The notes beneath the pieces were generated by a model that was not told the origin of the DNA, ran no database searches, and worked only from the letters and a program-made list of their open reading frames with translations. Below are positions 48,310-59,011 of a DNA stretch of 64,000 bases, in pieces (position 1 is the stretch's first letter; every line of letters begins with the position of its first letter). Source of the stretch: Paratinospora sagittata (Eukaryota > Streptophyta > Magnoliopsida > Ranunculales > Menispermaceae); the NCBI GenBank assembly GCA_035771175.1, contig CM069593.1, forward strand, positions 48,152,054-48,216,053. The letters are read 5' to 3'. Made by a program: the position numbers and the translations under genes.

Positions 48310-48735
48310 TCAGTTGCACGCAGTACTCGCACGACATACTCTAGTTACAGTACCATATAATATTGTCTTATCTCAGTACACAGCCCACTAAACAATATCT
48401 AGTACGCGAGATCATTTATCAATACTATTCATCAAGGGTCTCCCTAAGATTCGAACTTCAAACCTCATATAGGTTGATTTTAGTGGCTATTCGAATTGCG
48501 AAATCAACCTATATGAGGTTTGAAGTTCGAATCCTGTGAGGCCCTGTACTATTCATGATGAATAGTATGTAGACAAATGATCCTGGGGTACTAGACACTG
48601 TTGAGTGGGATGTGTACTGAGATGTGACAATATTATATAGTGTTATAGCTGAAGTATGCTCTGCGGGATACTCATCACCCTAGTTAGGGGGCACTAGGTG
48701 CAACCCATGCGTGACAAAAAAAGGCCTTATGTACT
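48310..48735. repeat. Long inverted repeat (hairpin) of the dispersed repeat family
   Basis: The left arm (about 48310-48480) is the reverse complement of the right arm (48501 onward) with moderate divergence, around a 20-bp loop (48481-48500). AAATCAACCTATATGAGGTT and GAAGTTCGAATC are shared exactly at the loop side; GTACTAGA and GTGTACTGAGATRWGACAAT are shared further out. The right arm runs on to TGACAAAAAAAGGCCTTATG at about 48732. A third copy lies at 26712-26940. Confidence 0.85.
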
Positions 48736-49354
48736 AATTCTCCTGGGCTTTGGGTACTGTAGAGACAACTTTTGGGCAACTCTTTCAACAGAGGTATATC
48801 AAAGGCAGACTCGAACTCGTGGTGCGAGTCCCTCAACCGTCTTAAGGTGCGCTCCTTATCTAGCGAACCAACCTCGTGTTGGTAAGTTTAATATTTAGTT
48901 TTTAGTATATTTTTCTATTATTGTGTCTAAGATATTTTTTTGGAATATTGCCTGGTGTACATTCTAGTGCATAAAATTATTAGTAGAATGGACATTATAA
49001 GAAACTCCTTATCAATTAGAGAATTTATTAATAGGCAAACATAGGCGTATCAATAATTTTGAAATATATTATTGCCGTATATAGTAATAATGTAAACATA
49101 GGTATAACAATAATGTAGAAATATTGTTGGCATCTTCAATTATATGGTAAAGTTGATACATGGGTCGTTTTTTTTACATGTATTTCTACATATATATCAA
49201 ATTAGCAAATGTGATATAACATATAATTATCATATATAGTTTTAGTACAAAATAAATACGCATCACTTTTTTCATTGAATGGCCAATAACAATCACAAAG
49301 TCAAATGGGTCTCCCTCCAACACTTTTAGTATAAATAAATAAATAAATATTAAG

Positions 49355-49355
<1 letters not shown>

Positions 49356-49390
<35 letters not shown>
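49356..49390. repeat. (AT)n microsatellite
   Basis: About 17 AT units, preceded by (AAAT)n-like repeats. Confidence 0.95.
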
Positions 49391-49391
<1 letters not shown>

Positions 49392-51016
49392 GTGTAACAA
49401 TAACACTAAACTCAAAGTCGGATAAACTCGTTAGATGAGGAACGAGGTACGAGTCGTGGTTGACGGACTCCGTTAATTTTGAGAAGAAACACCCAATAAT
49501 CTCTGTAGTTTATGATTCTGAAATAGTTTCGTCCTACAAAAATGTTAGTGGGGAAGAGAAACACTGGGGTGACATATAAAAATAATAATAATAATAACAA
49601 CAATTTTAATATCTCAACATAATAATTTTTTATCTAAAAATTGTGTACTCAAATCTTACGGGGAGAACTTTGGTCAAATTTCATATTTAGCTTTTTCTCA
49701 TAAAGTGTATAGGAAAATAAAAAAATAAAAAAATTAGAAAAAGAGAAGAAAGAAAAAAGCTCCAACTTTTAGTTAGGTAATCAAAATTCTCTAAAGACGA
49801 AGCTGCCCTATCATTGCTTTTTCACCTTTAGAAGATGCCATTGCCACAGTCCCCACAAGTGTAAGCCAGGAAAATATTCCCAAGAAAAATATGAATGATA
49901 AGGGAAATAAAATTTAAGGCACTGTTGTGTACCTCAGAGAAAATATATATTCTATTTTTTTAGTAATACAATGGCGTGCTACCGATGTATTTAGTCTGTT
50001 GACGCAGATGATCGTCAGCTCCATAAATATTACATTGATAATATTTTTTTAAACTACATATCACGACGGGTGTTTGTCCAAGGTTTAAGAAATTAAGAAA
50101 CTAAACTTGGTAACTATAGTGGTCAAATATATATTATATGTTTGTAACTTTTTTAAAAAAAAAAATAAAAATAAAATAACACAATGGCGTGAGAAATATG
50201 ATAGATTTTTTTGTGGATCCATGGATTAAAAATAATTTTTTAATAAAATTTCTCATGTATATAAACACAAACGTAATTAATAATATTAAAAAAGATTTCG
50301 TGAGATAATTAAATTTTCTCAGCACTATAGAAGAGAAATTTTTTGTGAAAACATAAGGAAGTGGCAAAAATTTTTCTCAAAAAAATATTAACAATTAAAT
50401 TCATAACTTTTTTAGTCTTTTGAAAATTTATGTTATTTTATAAAAAAAAATAAAATAAAATTTCAACCATCAAATAAGGCTTTACAGTTTCCAAGCAGCC
50501 ATCACACATTAAAGCGAGAAAGGTTTGTTTGGGAATGAAGCACGCGCAGGAAACGCCAAAGCTATATGATCGTGGTTGGTGGGCAGGCTAAGCGTTGTTG
50601 CCAAACACTCCCTCTTGCAACGTATCAGCTACCTACCCACCCACGGGTACACGACACAATGCCAAGGAAAATCTTGGTTTTTTTTGTTTTTTTTTTTTGA
50701 AACTAAGGAAAATCTTAGTTAAAACCACCTAATAAGTTAATAACAAAAGCCATTAGATTTCATTAGACTGCTGGCCATCCTTGGTCAAATGAATCTTGCT
50801 GAAATGACAAAAAAGCCCATCTTTAATATTGAAAATGACACGTAAATAAAATCTTAATTATTAATATTATCTGTAAAAGTGTTTTTTTTTAATTAAAGTA
50901 AAATATTAACTGATTAAGGTGATTTTGAAGAATTTAACCAAAACTTTTAGATATTTTAATTAGAAAAATGAACTTTTAATAATTTATAATAATTAAAAAA
51001 TAAATAAATAATAAGA

Positions 51017-51110
51017 ACAAAAATAATTAATAAATATATAACTATTTATAATTTAAATATTAATTTAACCTTTGATATAATAAAGTTAAATATATAAATT
51101 TATAATAAAG
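51017..51110 (+). pseudogene. AT-decayed RTE-like LINE 3' relic
   Basis: [56 protein letters not shown] sequence follows base by base the end of the LINE relic at 44830-44910, with most C and G positions changed to T and A. This is the expected trace of cytosine deamination in an old methylated copy. Confidence 0.55.
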
Positions 51111-51656
51111 ATAAATAAAAAATGTCCCAATGTGCAAATTTATCTTAGATTTAAATTTAAATATAAAATCTTTGTTTAGACCTATTCCGATTATTAAATA
51201 ATTTTATTCGAATATTTTTTATTTTAGAACGTACAAAATCTGATAATCAGATCCAAATAAGTTTTGTCACCCTTCAATGAAGCCGATTGACCTGTATTAC
51301 TTTTTATTTTATTTTTAATTTATAATTTAAATTATTTGGAAAAGTTTTAATTAAAAATTAGCTAATATATTTTAATAATAATAAATGAATACAAACCTTG
51401 CTAAAAAAAATAAACAAAAAAACACAAATAAATAAAGAGAAACCCTTTTTTTTTTTTTTTTTGATAAATAAAAAATGGCTTTTTTGTCATTTATGAGAAT
51501 ACCACGTTGCCCCAACCCTATATTTAGCATTTTACTTGGACCTTCTTTCTCATCTCCGATACACTCTGCGAAATAGCCGCTCGTTGTTCCATAAACACCG
51601 CTGTTTTCTCCCGGCGTGAAGGCAACTTCACCGGCGGGAACGTTTCTCCGGCAACA

Positions 51657-52946
51657 ATGGCGGCAGCTTCACCTCACTCCGTTCTTCTCCAGAACCCTAC
51701 CGATCTCTCCTTCAAAATCTCAGTCACATCCCTTCAACCTCGCAACAACCATTTCTCTCCAAATCGCTCGTCAAAATCTCTCTCGATCTCTTGCTCAACA
51801 ACAACAGCTCAGGAAGTTCAAGATCGCTCCGCCGCCGTCCGATCGACGGAGTCGCAAGATCGCCTGTTCAATTTCGCCGCTGGTCCGGCGACGCTGCCGG
51901 AGACGGTGTTGAAGAAGGCGGAGTCGGAGCTTTACAACTGGAGAGGATGCGGAATGAGCGTGATGGAGATGAGTCACAGAGGTAAGGATTTCGTCTCTAT
52001 TATAGAGAAAGCGGAATCAGATCTCCGCTTGCTTTTGAAAATTTCGTCGGATTACGATGTGTTGTTCTTGCAAGGCGGCGCGACGACGCAGTTCGCCGCG
52101 ATTCCGTTGAATCTTTGTAAACCAGATGATCCAGTTGATTATATTGTTACCGGACCTTGGGGCGATAAGGCCTTCAAGGAAGCACAGAAGTTTTGTAAAC
52201 CTAGTGTGATCTGGTCGGGGAAATCTGAGAAGTTCACGAAAATACCGGATTTTGATTCGTTGGAACAGAATCCGAATGCGAAATATTTGCATATTTGCGC
52301 GAACGAGACTATTCACGGAGTTGAGTTCAAGAATTATCCGACTCCGAAGAACAAAGATGAGATTTTGATTGCTGATATGTCGTCGAATTTCTGTTCGAAG
52401 CTTGTCGATGTGTCGAAGTTTGGGATTATTTACGCCGGAGCGCAGAAGAATGTTGGACCGTCCGGAGTCACCATTGTGATTATCAGGAAGGATTTGGTTG
52501 GAAATGCGCAGGGGATTACTCCGGTTATGCTTGATTACAAGATCCACGCCGATAATAAATCGCTTTACAATACGCCTCCTTGTTATGGGATTTATATGTG
52601 TGGATTGGTATTTGAGGATCTGTTGAGTCAAGGTGGTTTGGAGGAGGTTGAGAAGAAGAATGTTAAGAAGGCACAGATTCTTTATGATGCAATTGATAAT
52701 AGTGGTGGGTTTTATAGGAGCCCGGTTGAGAAATCGGTTAGGTCACTGATGAATGTGCCGTTTACGTTGGAGAAATCAGAACTTGAGGCGGAATTCATTA
52801 AAGAGGCTGCCAAAGAAAAGATGGTTCAGCTTAAAGGGCATAGATCGGTGGGAGGAATGAGGGCTTCAATTTATAATGCAATGCCCTATGCTGGAATTGA
52901 GAAATTGATTGCTTTCATGAAGGATTTCCAAGCAAGGCATGCTTGA
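51657..52946 (+). CDS. PSAT: Phosphoserine aminotransferase, chloroplastic
   Basis: A single uninterrupted frame of 429 residues. The enzyme converts 3-phosphohydroxypyruvate and glutamate to 3-phosphoserine and 2-oxoglutarate, step two of the phosphorylated serine pathway in plastids. Residues 1 to about 65 are rich in Ser/Thr with few acidic residues, as in a chloroplast transit peptide; the mature part begins near [18 protein letters not shown]. The pyridoxal phosphate lysine is Lys264 in [18 protein letters not shown]. Also typical are [40 protein letters not shown], and the C-terminal [19 protein letters not shown]. The intronless structure is also usual in plants. The ATG at 51657 (AACAATGGC) is a good start; a frame opening at 51616 uses GTG in another phase and was ignored. 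Upstream sequence is divergent to UBC, 3.7 kb away. Confidence 0.97.
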   Translation: MAAASPHSVLLQNPTDLSFKISVTSLQPRNNHFSPNRSSKSLSISCSTTTAQEVQDRSAAVRSTESQDRLFNFAAGPATLPETVLKKAESELYNWRGCGMSVMEMSHRGKDFVSIIEKAESDLRLLLKISSDYDVLFLQGGATTQFAAIPLNLCKPDDPVDYIVTGPWGDKAFKEAQKFCKPSVIWSGKSEKFTKIPDFDSLEQNPNAKYLHICANETIHGVEFKNYPTPKNKDEILIADMSSNFCSKLVDVSKFGIIYAGAQKNVGPSGVTIVIIRKDLVGNAQGITPVMLDYKIHADNKSLYNTPPCYGIYMCGLVFEDLLSQGGLEEVEKKNVKKAQILYDAIDNSGGFYRSPVEKSVRSLMNVPFTLEKSELEAEFIKEAAKEKMVQLKGHRSVGGMRASIYNAMPYAGIEKLIAFMKDFQARHA

Positions 52947-53987
52947 TCTATAGTCATCTGTATCTCATGAAACTCTCTACTAGAGTTTTGATTTTTTGAT
53001 GCTTCTGTTGAATAATTGTTCACTGCTTGTGTTTCTTTGCGTATTTTTCGATTCTGCTGGTTAAGTTTATGTCTTTGTTGTATTAGGAGATTGTAGTCGA
53101 CTATTTGGTTGAATGATTGTAGACACATATCTATCAAGCAATTCAAATTTTCAATGTTTTTTGTTAGTTGGGTTTATGGATCTTATTTACTTTTTTGGGC
53201 ACTAACTACAATTTCGCACTTCTGAAATCAGAGCCAGCAATTCGGTATCCAAATTGCTTGTCATGCTTTTCATCAACATAAATGTCAGGTTCCTATTCCT
53301 TCTCTTTATCTTTAAACTGTAAAGACTTCTATTTTTTCTAATTTTCAACACTTCAATGGCGTCAATACGTGATCTACCCACCCAGATTTGCAAGGCCAAT
53401 CCATCGCTGATTATTGGTAGGAGCATGTTGTTATTCATCTTTGATATGAGTTTTGGAATGGGTTCTTCTTTCATATGAACTTTGTATGAGCATGCATGTC
53501 TGTGTTAAGATCTTAAACACAAGAAGTACAGATTTCTATCTGATGGTTGGGTAAATTTTTGTATTGGAACCTTTGTTGTTCTGTCAGTAGAGCTACTTGT
53601 GTTGAATTACAAACAAGGATTTTATGTTGCTAGCATTCTTATCCAAGGTATGCATAGCTGATGATGGATTCATTTATCTTGATGCTCTAATTGAGTAATG
53701 ACTTGTGGGATGCTTTCATGGAATCGTTTCTAATGTAATGAAAACAGAATTTTTTAGGGAAAAGTATCAGCTTATTGAACTTCAAATGGGAGGGCCCAGG
53801 ACACAAACTCATTCTTTTAGAAACTGAAGAGCCACCTAACCTGCTGCTATTCAAATGCGGACTATTCACAGTATACTCATTTTTGTTCTCAAATGATAAA
53901 AATATTTTTTCTATTCTATCTTAGTCAAAATAAGTAATATCAGTGAAGAATTTATATTTTCATGTAATAAATTTTGAATATGTTAAG

Positions 53988-54150
53988 GATGTGAATAATA
54001 GAGTTAAAGTGAGATGGATTAATTTTAAAAAAATAAAAATAAAACTTTTGAAGTATTATACAATTAATGCATTCTATTGATGTTTAAAAGAAAACTCATA
54101 AAATCACTATTTGATTGGCCAATTATGCTCAATGTAATAGAATGTTGGTA
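53988..54150 (+). pseudogene. AT-decayed RTE-like LINE relic
   Basis: GATGTGAATAATAGAGTTAAAGTGAGATGG through ATAGAATGTTGG parallels 44413-44564 of the larger LINE relic (GATGTGAATCGGAGAGTTAAAGCAAGACGA ... AACAAAATGTTGG, each shown in part). The order is kept and many C/G positions became T/A. Confidence 0.55.
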
Positions 54151-54232
54151 CCAGCACTTGAACCCTCCTCACACATGTAGAATGAGGGAAGGGTGTCAAA
54201 CAGATGAGCCAAAGCTCATTGGCATAAAAAGG
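54146..54232 (-). mobile_element. Possible SINE head (tRNA-like boxes)
   Basis: On the minus strand, AGCTTTGGCTCATCTGTTTGAC (A box-like) is followed about 40 bp later by GAGGGTTCAAGTGC (B box-like). It abuts the end of the LINE relic. No tail or target duplication was recognised. Confidence 0.35.
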
Positions 54233-55016
54233 CTTAATTGAGTTAGGTAAGCCGTACATACAAAATACCCGTTATACATAACATTGACTAGATACAATAT
54301 TTAATTTCTTTATACTCAAATGATTTTTTTTCCTTTTTTTATTATTTTTTTATTTTTTAGAAGAAACAAAGTATATATGTTTCTGCCCACGGGGTATATT
54401 GGGCTCTTACAAACCCACCAATCCCCACACTACCTTATGCAGGATACAGAGGTAATACTCAAGGTAGAGAACAGTAGTCTAACCCACAACTCATGAAGTT
54501 CTATCGCCTGACAATGCGAGCCCACGAACCTGTTTGGTAATGTGCAACCTTGTTTTATGAACTCACAATTGTGTTTGTTAATCTGTTGCCCCAACATTTT
54601 GAATTCACGACCTCTATTTTGTTATGTTCTTGTTGTTGGCTACCTTGCCATCCAAAGAATGCCACGTTGACAAAAAATAAATAAAAAAATTAGAGGATTA
54701 AAGATGTATTATTTATGCAAAATACTATACTGGTATTTAAGAAAACACATGCAAAACATATATTACCATCATGTACCAACACATGATTTGAGACAATCTA
54801 ATAATATATGTAGAGTAATGTATATTTTAAATGTACATATTGAATGTTAATGTAACATTAGTTATTATTTATTTGTTTATTATTTTTATGTTGATTCCAT
54901 TGTTATGGTCGAGGCCATGCAGCCAAAGCAGCTGAGCTCTCTTAAAAAAAATTGCCAATTTTTAAGTCACCCTTATTCCATGAATTGATGAAACGGGGTG
55001 CGGAGTCCGTGCACGT

Positions 55017-55206
55017 CACGTGCTACTCCCTCCTCTCTCTACTCTCTTGCTCCCCCGCGCGACCAGCCAGCAGCACGAATCTTGCATGCTTCCCGTTATA
55101 CCAACCAAACCAATGCTAGCGTAGTCCAAGCATCGCTTTCTCTACACTATGACCCGCCCTCCAGAACCTGCCACGTGTTTCTTTTATCTCCAAAACAGTC
55201 CACGTG
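55017..55206. promoter_or_regulatory. Three G-boxes upstream of the LBD gene
   Basis: CACGTG at 55017-55022, 55172-55177 and 55201-55206, about 680-865 bp before the start codon. They are candidate bZIP/bHLH sites in the LBD promoter. Confidence 0.45.
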
Positions 55207-55881
55207 TCCCTAACGAAGCAACCACATGATTGACTGATGATCGGTAAATTAGCATGCGGGAGTATAATAAGATTATTGAAAGCAAGTCATAAGAATGAGT
55301 ATAGTATAATTGGAAACAAGGGCAATACCTCCTTAGCTCTTGCCACTCACACCAAATAGCAACTCTTTAAGATTTACTTATTAGTTCTTTAAATATTAAA
55401 ATAATAATAATAATCTGAACGTATAATTGATATTCGAACTAAAAAAAATGGCTACTACATATACCAATACATTTTTTTATGTTTTTTTAAAGCTACATTT
55501 TAATGTTTATTAGAATATTTATTATACAGACGGCGATATGTAAAACATACACATATCTAATTAATATAAAATTGTGATTACATGTGTAATTAATATTGTT
55601 AATTAATGTATAGTGATGTGGTGTATGATATTGAGTCTATTTTTTTTTTTTTTTTTGGGCCACAATTACTCACTCTTTGCTTTGCATTGCCACCCCCAAT
55701 CATCATCTCACAGCCATAACGTATCCACAAAGCCTACCCTTCCCATCACCTCATTCGCCTTGCCAACCCCTTCACGAGACTAACGTGCATTTTCCATCCC
55801 TTCAAATTCTCACCACCCCTACTATCTCACCACCACCACTACTACTACTACGCACTCTTCTACCTCCCAACTTAATTAAAC

Positions 55882-58100
55882 ATGGATGAAGGTGGTGGCA
55901 CCGATGATGCGCCCTACAAATCATCGTCGTCATCGGCATCAGATAAGCGGCGGTCCAGCACCGGAAAGCGTGTTGTGGCGGCTGCAGCACCACCAGGGGT
56001 GGGGATTGGGGTGGTGGTGGGGCCGTGTGGGGCGTGTAAGTTCTTGAGGAGGAAGTGCGTGAGTGGGTGCATATTTGCACCATATTTTGGGTCGGACCAA
56101 GGAGCGGCTAGGTTCGCTGCGGTGCATAAGGTGTTTGGTGCGAGTAATGTGTCGAAGTTGTTGGTGCATATTCCGGCTAGCCAGAGGCATGATGCGGTGG
56201 TCACCATTTCTTATGAGGCTCAGGCTCGGTTATCTGATCCTGTCTATGGTTGTGTCTCCACCATTCTTGCTTTGCAGCAACAGGTAATTTATTTTTATTT
56301 TTATTATTTTTAATTTAATTATTTATTTATCAAGAGTAGTGCTACTACACAAACACACTTGAAATTTTGAAAGAAAAGCACTTTTGACCCTATGTTTTTA
56401 AGAGTTGTTATATCATCTCATATCGTGTATTAGTTATATATTTCAAGGCAATCCAATAACACTTAGAGACATAGAATCAAAAGTAAGTGGTCGGAGTGTG
56501 TATCTAAATTATGATCATTTTCCTTATTTGCTTTTAGTAAACTTAACGACGAATACTAAAACAACCTAAAGTATGTACCAAAAAATATGCCCATATATGT
56601 TTATATGGCAATATACTATATAATCACAGGAGAGGAAAAAAAGAGAAAGAAAAATACTATTACCTCCCAAAATTTATACTCAAAACCATATCCATGTTGA
56701 TGTGGTATATGATGAGTAGAGGATATTTTTTTTTTCTTTTCTCTCTCTTATGATGCGATGTATTGTTACATCAACTTAGGTATAAATTTAGGTACATATC
56801 TTGAATCGTTTTAATATTACTAAAAAAAAAAAAACATTCCACCGTTTATTTTACACCAAATAAACACGGGAATGATTTTTGATATAATTTTTGAATCGTA
56901 AAAAGATTTATTTAAAGTTTCGTTTGCAGTCGATGGATGAAATTAGGAGAATGTTTTCACTTTTTTGTCCATGACGATGAGTCAAAGTTGAGAGATGTAG
57001 TGCTGTCAACAGTAAGATATGTGAAGTTGAAGTAATTAAGGTGTCAGTTGAGCACGAGCTTGTAGGAGTTGGGGAACAGCGCCAACCTTGTATTCTCATT
57101 AAATTTTTTTTTGCTGTAGTTTAGATTGTCTCTATAGATAATTTGATAGCAAGTGTATATATAACTTTATAACTCAGATTTACATTACATTTCTGCAAAT
57201 ACATTCATATACCACAAAAGCGTATTTATACATGTAGAGAGAACTTTTCAAGATCTTCCTTCGCTGATTTTTGAAATTATATTTGGGTATCATATTTACT
57301 TCCTTGGAAAGCCTTTTTTGAATCAAGATGTAGGTCTAGTTATGTATCTTTTCAATATCTATGAGACCAACTAATTCAAATCGAAGCAATCAAACAGAAG
57401 AAGCTGAATTTACTGGACATTTCCTCAAGATTAACTTCACAAACACAAGCATCTAAACTCGATATACTCTATCATTAAATTTGTCCTTTTTTTTTTTTTT
57501 TTCTAATGAATTAATTAAATTACAGGGAGTTTCCAATTAAAAAAACACATAATGCAAAATAAGCTCACAAGAACATGAATACACCCACACCCATTAATTT
57601 ACCAATACATATAGCAATAACAGCTAGGGTTGGAAAAACAAATTTAACTCGAGTTGACTCAACTAAGCCCTTTTCCCAACCACATAAAGTCTGCTAGTGA
57701 AACAAACTCAAAACTATTTTCTTTGAACATTTATCAGGTGGCATCACTGCAAGCAGAGCTCTCCATGGTGCAGACCCAGCTGCTAAGTAGCAGATTGGCA
57801 GTAGCAAATGCTCTTCAAAACTCCCAACAACAACAACATCAACATCATCATCATCAACAACACCACAATATTACAGTACTGCAGCCTGAGTACTCGAACA
57901 ACTCTTCTACCTCCACCAACCTGATGAACCTAGGTGGCTACCCATCTAACTTTGACCTTGCATCTGAAACTGCACTGTCTTCTAGAAGCTTCATCACGCC
58001 ACTGCATCTATCAGAGCCGGCACAGGATGATGATGAAGATGAGGAAGATAGTAGGAATAATCCAGTCATTTTCAATAACCATACACTTCAGGAAAAATAA
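55882..58100 (+). CDS. LBD20: LOB-domain (LBD) transcription factor, class I, LBD20/LBD18-like
   Basis: Two exons, 55882-56283 and 57738-58100; 254 residues. The LOB domain opens with the zinc-binding C block [21 protein letters not shown], in two pieces CX2CX6CX3C at about residues 51-67, followed by the GAS block ([20 protein letters not shown]) and a DPVYGCV motif; the intron splits the domain just after LALQQQ. Exon 2 completes the leucine-zipper-like coil ([20 protein letters not shown]) that marks class I. Next come a Gln/His-rich tract ([15 protein letters not shown]) and a short acidic patch (DDDEDEEDS). LBD proteins are nuclear, plant-specific DNA-binding factors controlling organ and root patterning; class I members dimerise through the coil. 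The LBD20 name rests on the neighbouring SUVR3 and LRR genes, which flank LBD20 in Arabidopsis; LBD18, LBD30 or LBD31 are possible by sequence. The N-terminus (residues 1-45) is a low-complexity Ser/Gly/Ala stretch. Confidence 0.92.
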
Positions 58101-59011
58101 AAGCTCATGAGTGAGATTCTTTGTTTTTTTCTTGTTTGTTTGCTGATTAAGAGAGTAGTAGTCAGTAGCTTCAAGCTTTTTTAAGCTTGTTTCCCAGCAC
58201 TACTAGACTTTCACTATCTTCTCTCTCATGCATGAAGTTCATGCAACAAAATAATGCCTTACAAGCGCATATGATAATACAATGAGAGCAGAAGGACTGT
58301 TTCTATGTGGAGGATGAGTCAAACATTAAAACAAGTAGGATTACAACCATCTTATCTAATTAAGATTTGCTATGTCAAGTTGTCAACCAAGAAAAGGGCA
58401 AAGGAACCTTGCAAATAGCTAAAATCAAGGAGGGTTATTACAATAATAGAGATGGATAAACAAGAGAACTGACTTGAATTAATTTAGGGAGTGTGACCTA
58501 CGTGCCAAAACCTTATTCAAATTCAACAGTAAAAGAGTTCACCCAACAGAACAATTTGTGAGTGTAATTGGAAAATGGTTTGGATCACAGATTCAGGGAT
58601 GTGAAACTGCCAGTTGGATTGCCAGGATTGGATATAGAACTCTCTGAAAGCAAAGATTAAAAGAAATCAGTCTTGATATCAACAGAACTAATAGTCCCAT
58701 ATCCACCTTTTTCAGTTCAGTTTGTAGTTTAGCCAACTTGGATGCAATAATACAACATAGCTTATACAGATGATTCCGATTCTAGAGGTTTGATTCTATG
58801 ATTGACCTTGCTAGTCACTGAATAATGAAATTTGAATCCGTTTCCAATATAAGTTGGGCTATTGGCTAATTCAATGCCGTGCGTAATGAGAAACCTAAGA
58901 CTCAGTCAAATGGCTTCAATCAATGAAGAATTCACCAAGATTGAATAAAGAAGACTTACTGTGGCTTAATGCAAGATTTAAGCCTTCAAAGAAAGCTCCT
59001 TATTGGAAATA
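58101..59011. other. Space between convergent LBD and SUVR3 genes
   Basis: 911 bp with no coding evidence; expected to hold the two 3' UTRs. 58176-58190 contains a short palindrome (AAGCTTTTTTAAGCTT) that could act near the LBD 3' end. Confidence 0.55.

Larger units (their letters stand above)
47950..51656. other. Intergenic region between UBC and PSAT (divergent promoters)
   Basis: No gene is supported. The region holds the inverted-repeat hairpin at 48.3-48.7 kb, an (AT)n tract, a LINE relic and AT-rich debris. The segment 51480-51656, just before PSAT, should be its promoter and leader (TATATTTAGC at 51518-51527 could be a TATA element). Confidence 0.6.
52947..55881. other. Intergenic region between PSAT and the LBD gene
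   Basis: The first few hundred bases should be the PSAT 3' UTR. A LINE relic and a SINE-like unit lie at 53988-54232, and ACGT elements at 55017-55206. 54360-54540 contains a repeat-like segment that I could not assign. No further gene is supported. Confidence 0.6.

Noticed and set aside
52017..52631. 204-residue minus-strand frame
   Set aside because: Shadow of the phosphoserine aminotransferase gene.
54360..54540. Repeat-like segment with GTCTAACCCACAACTC, possibly an antisense SINE
   Set aside because: No convincing A and B boxes in order, no tail and no flanking duplication.
55802..56207. Minus-strand frames of 83-97 residues
   Set aside because: Shadows of the GC-rich first exon of the LBD gene.
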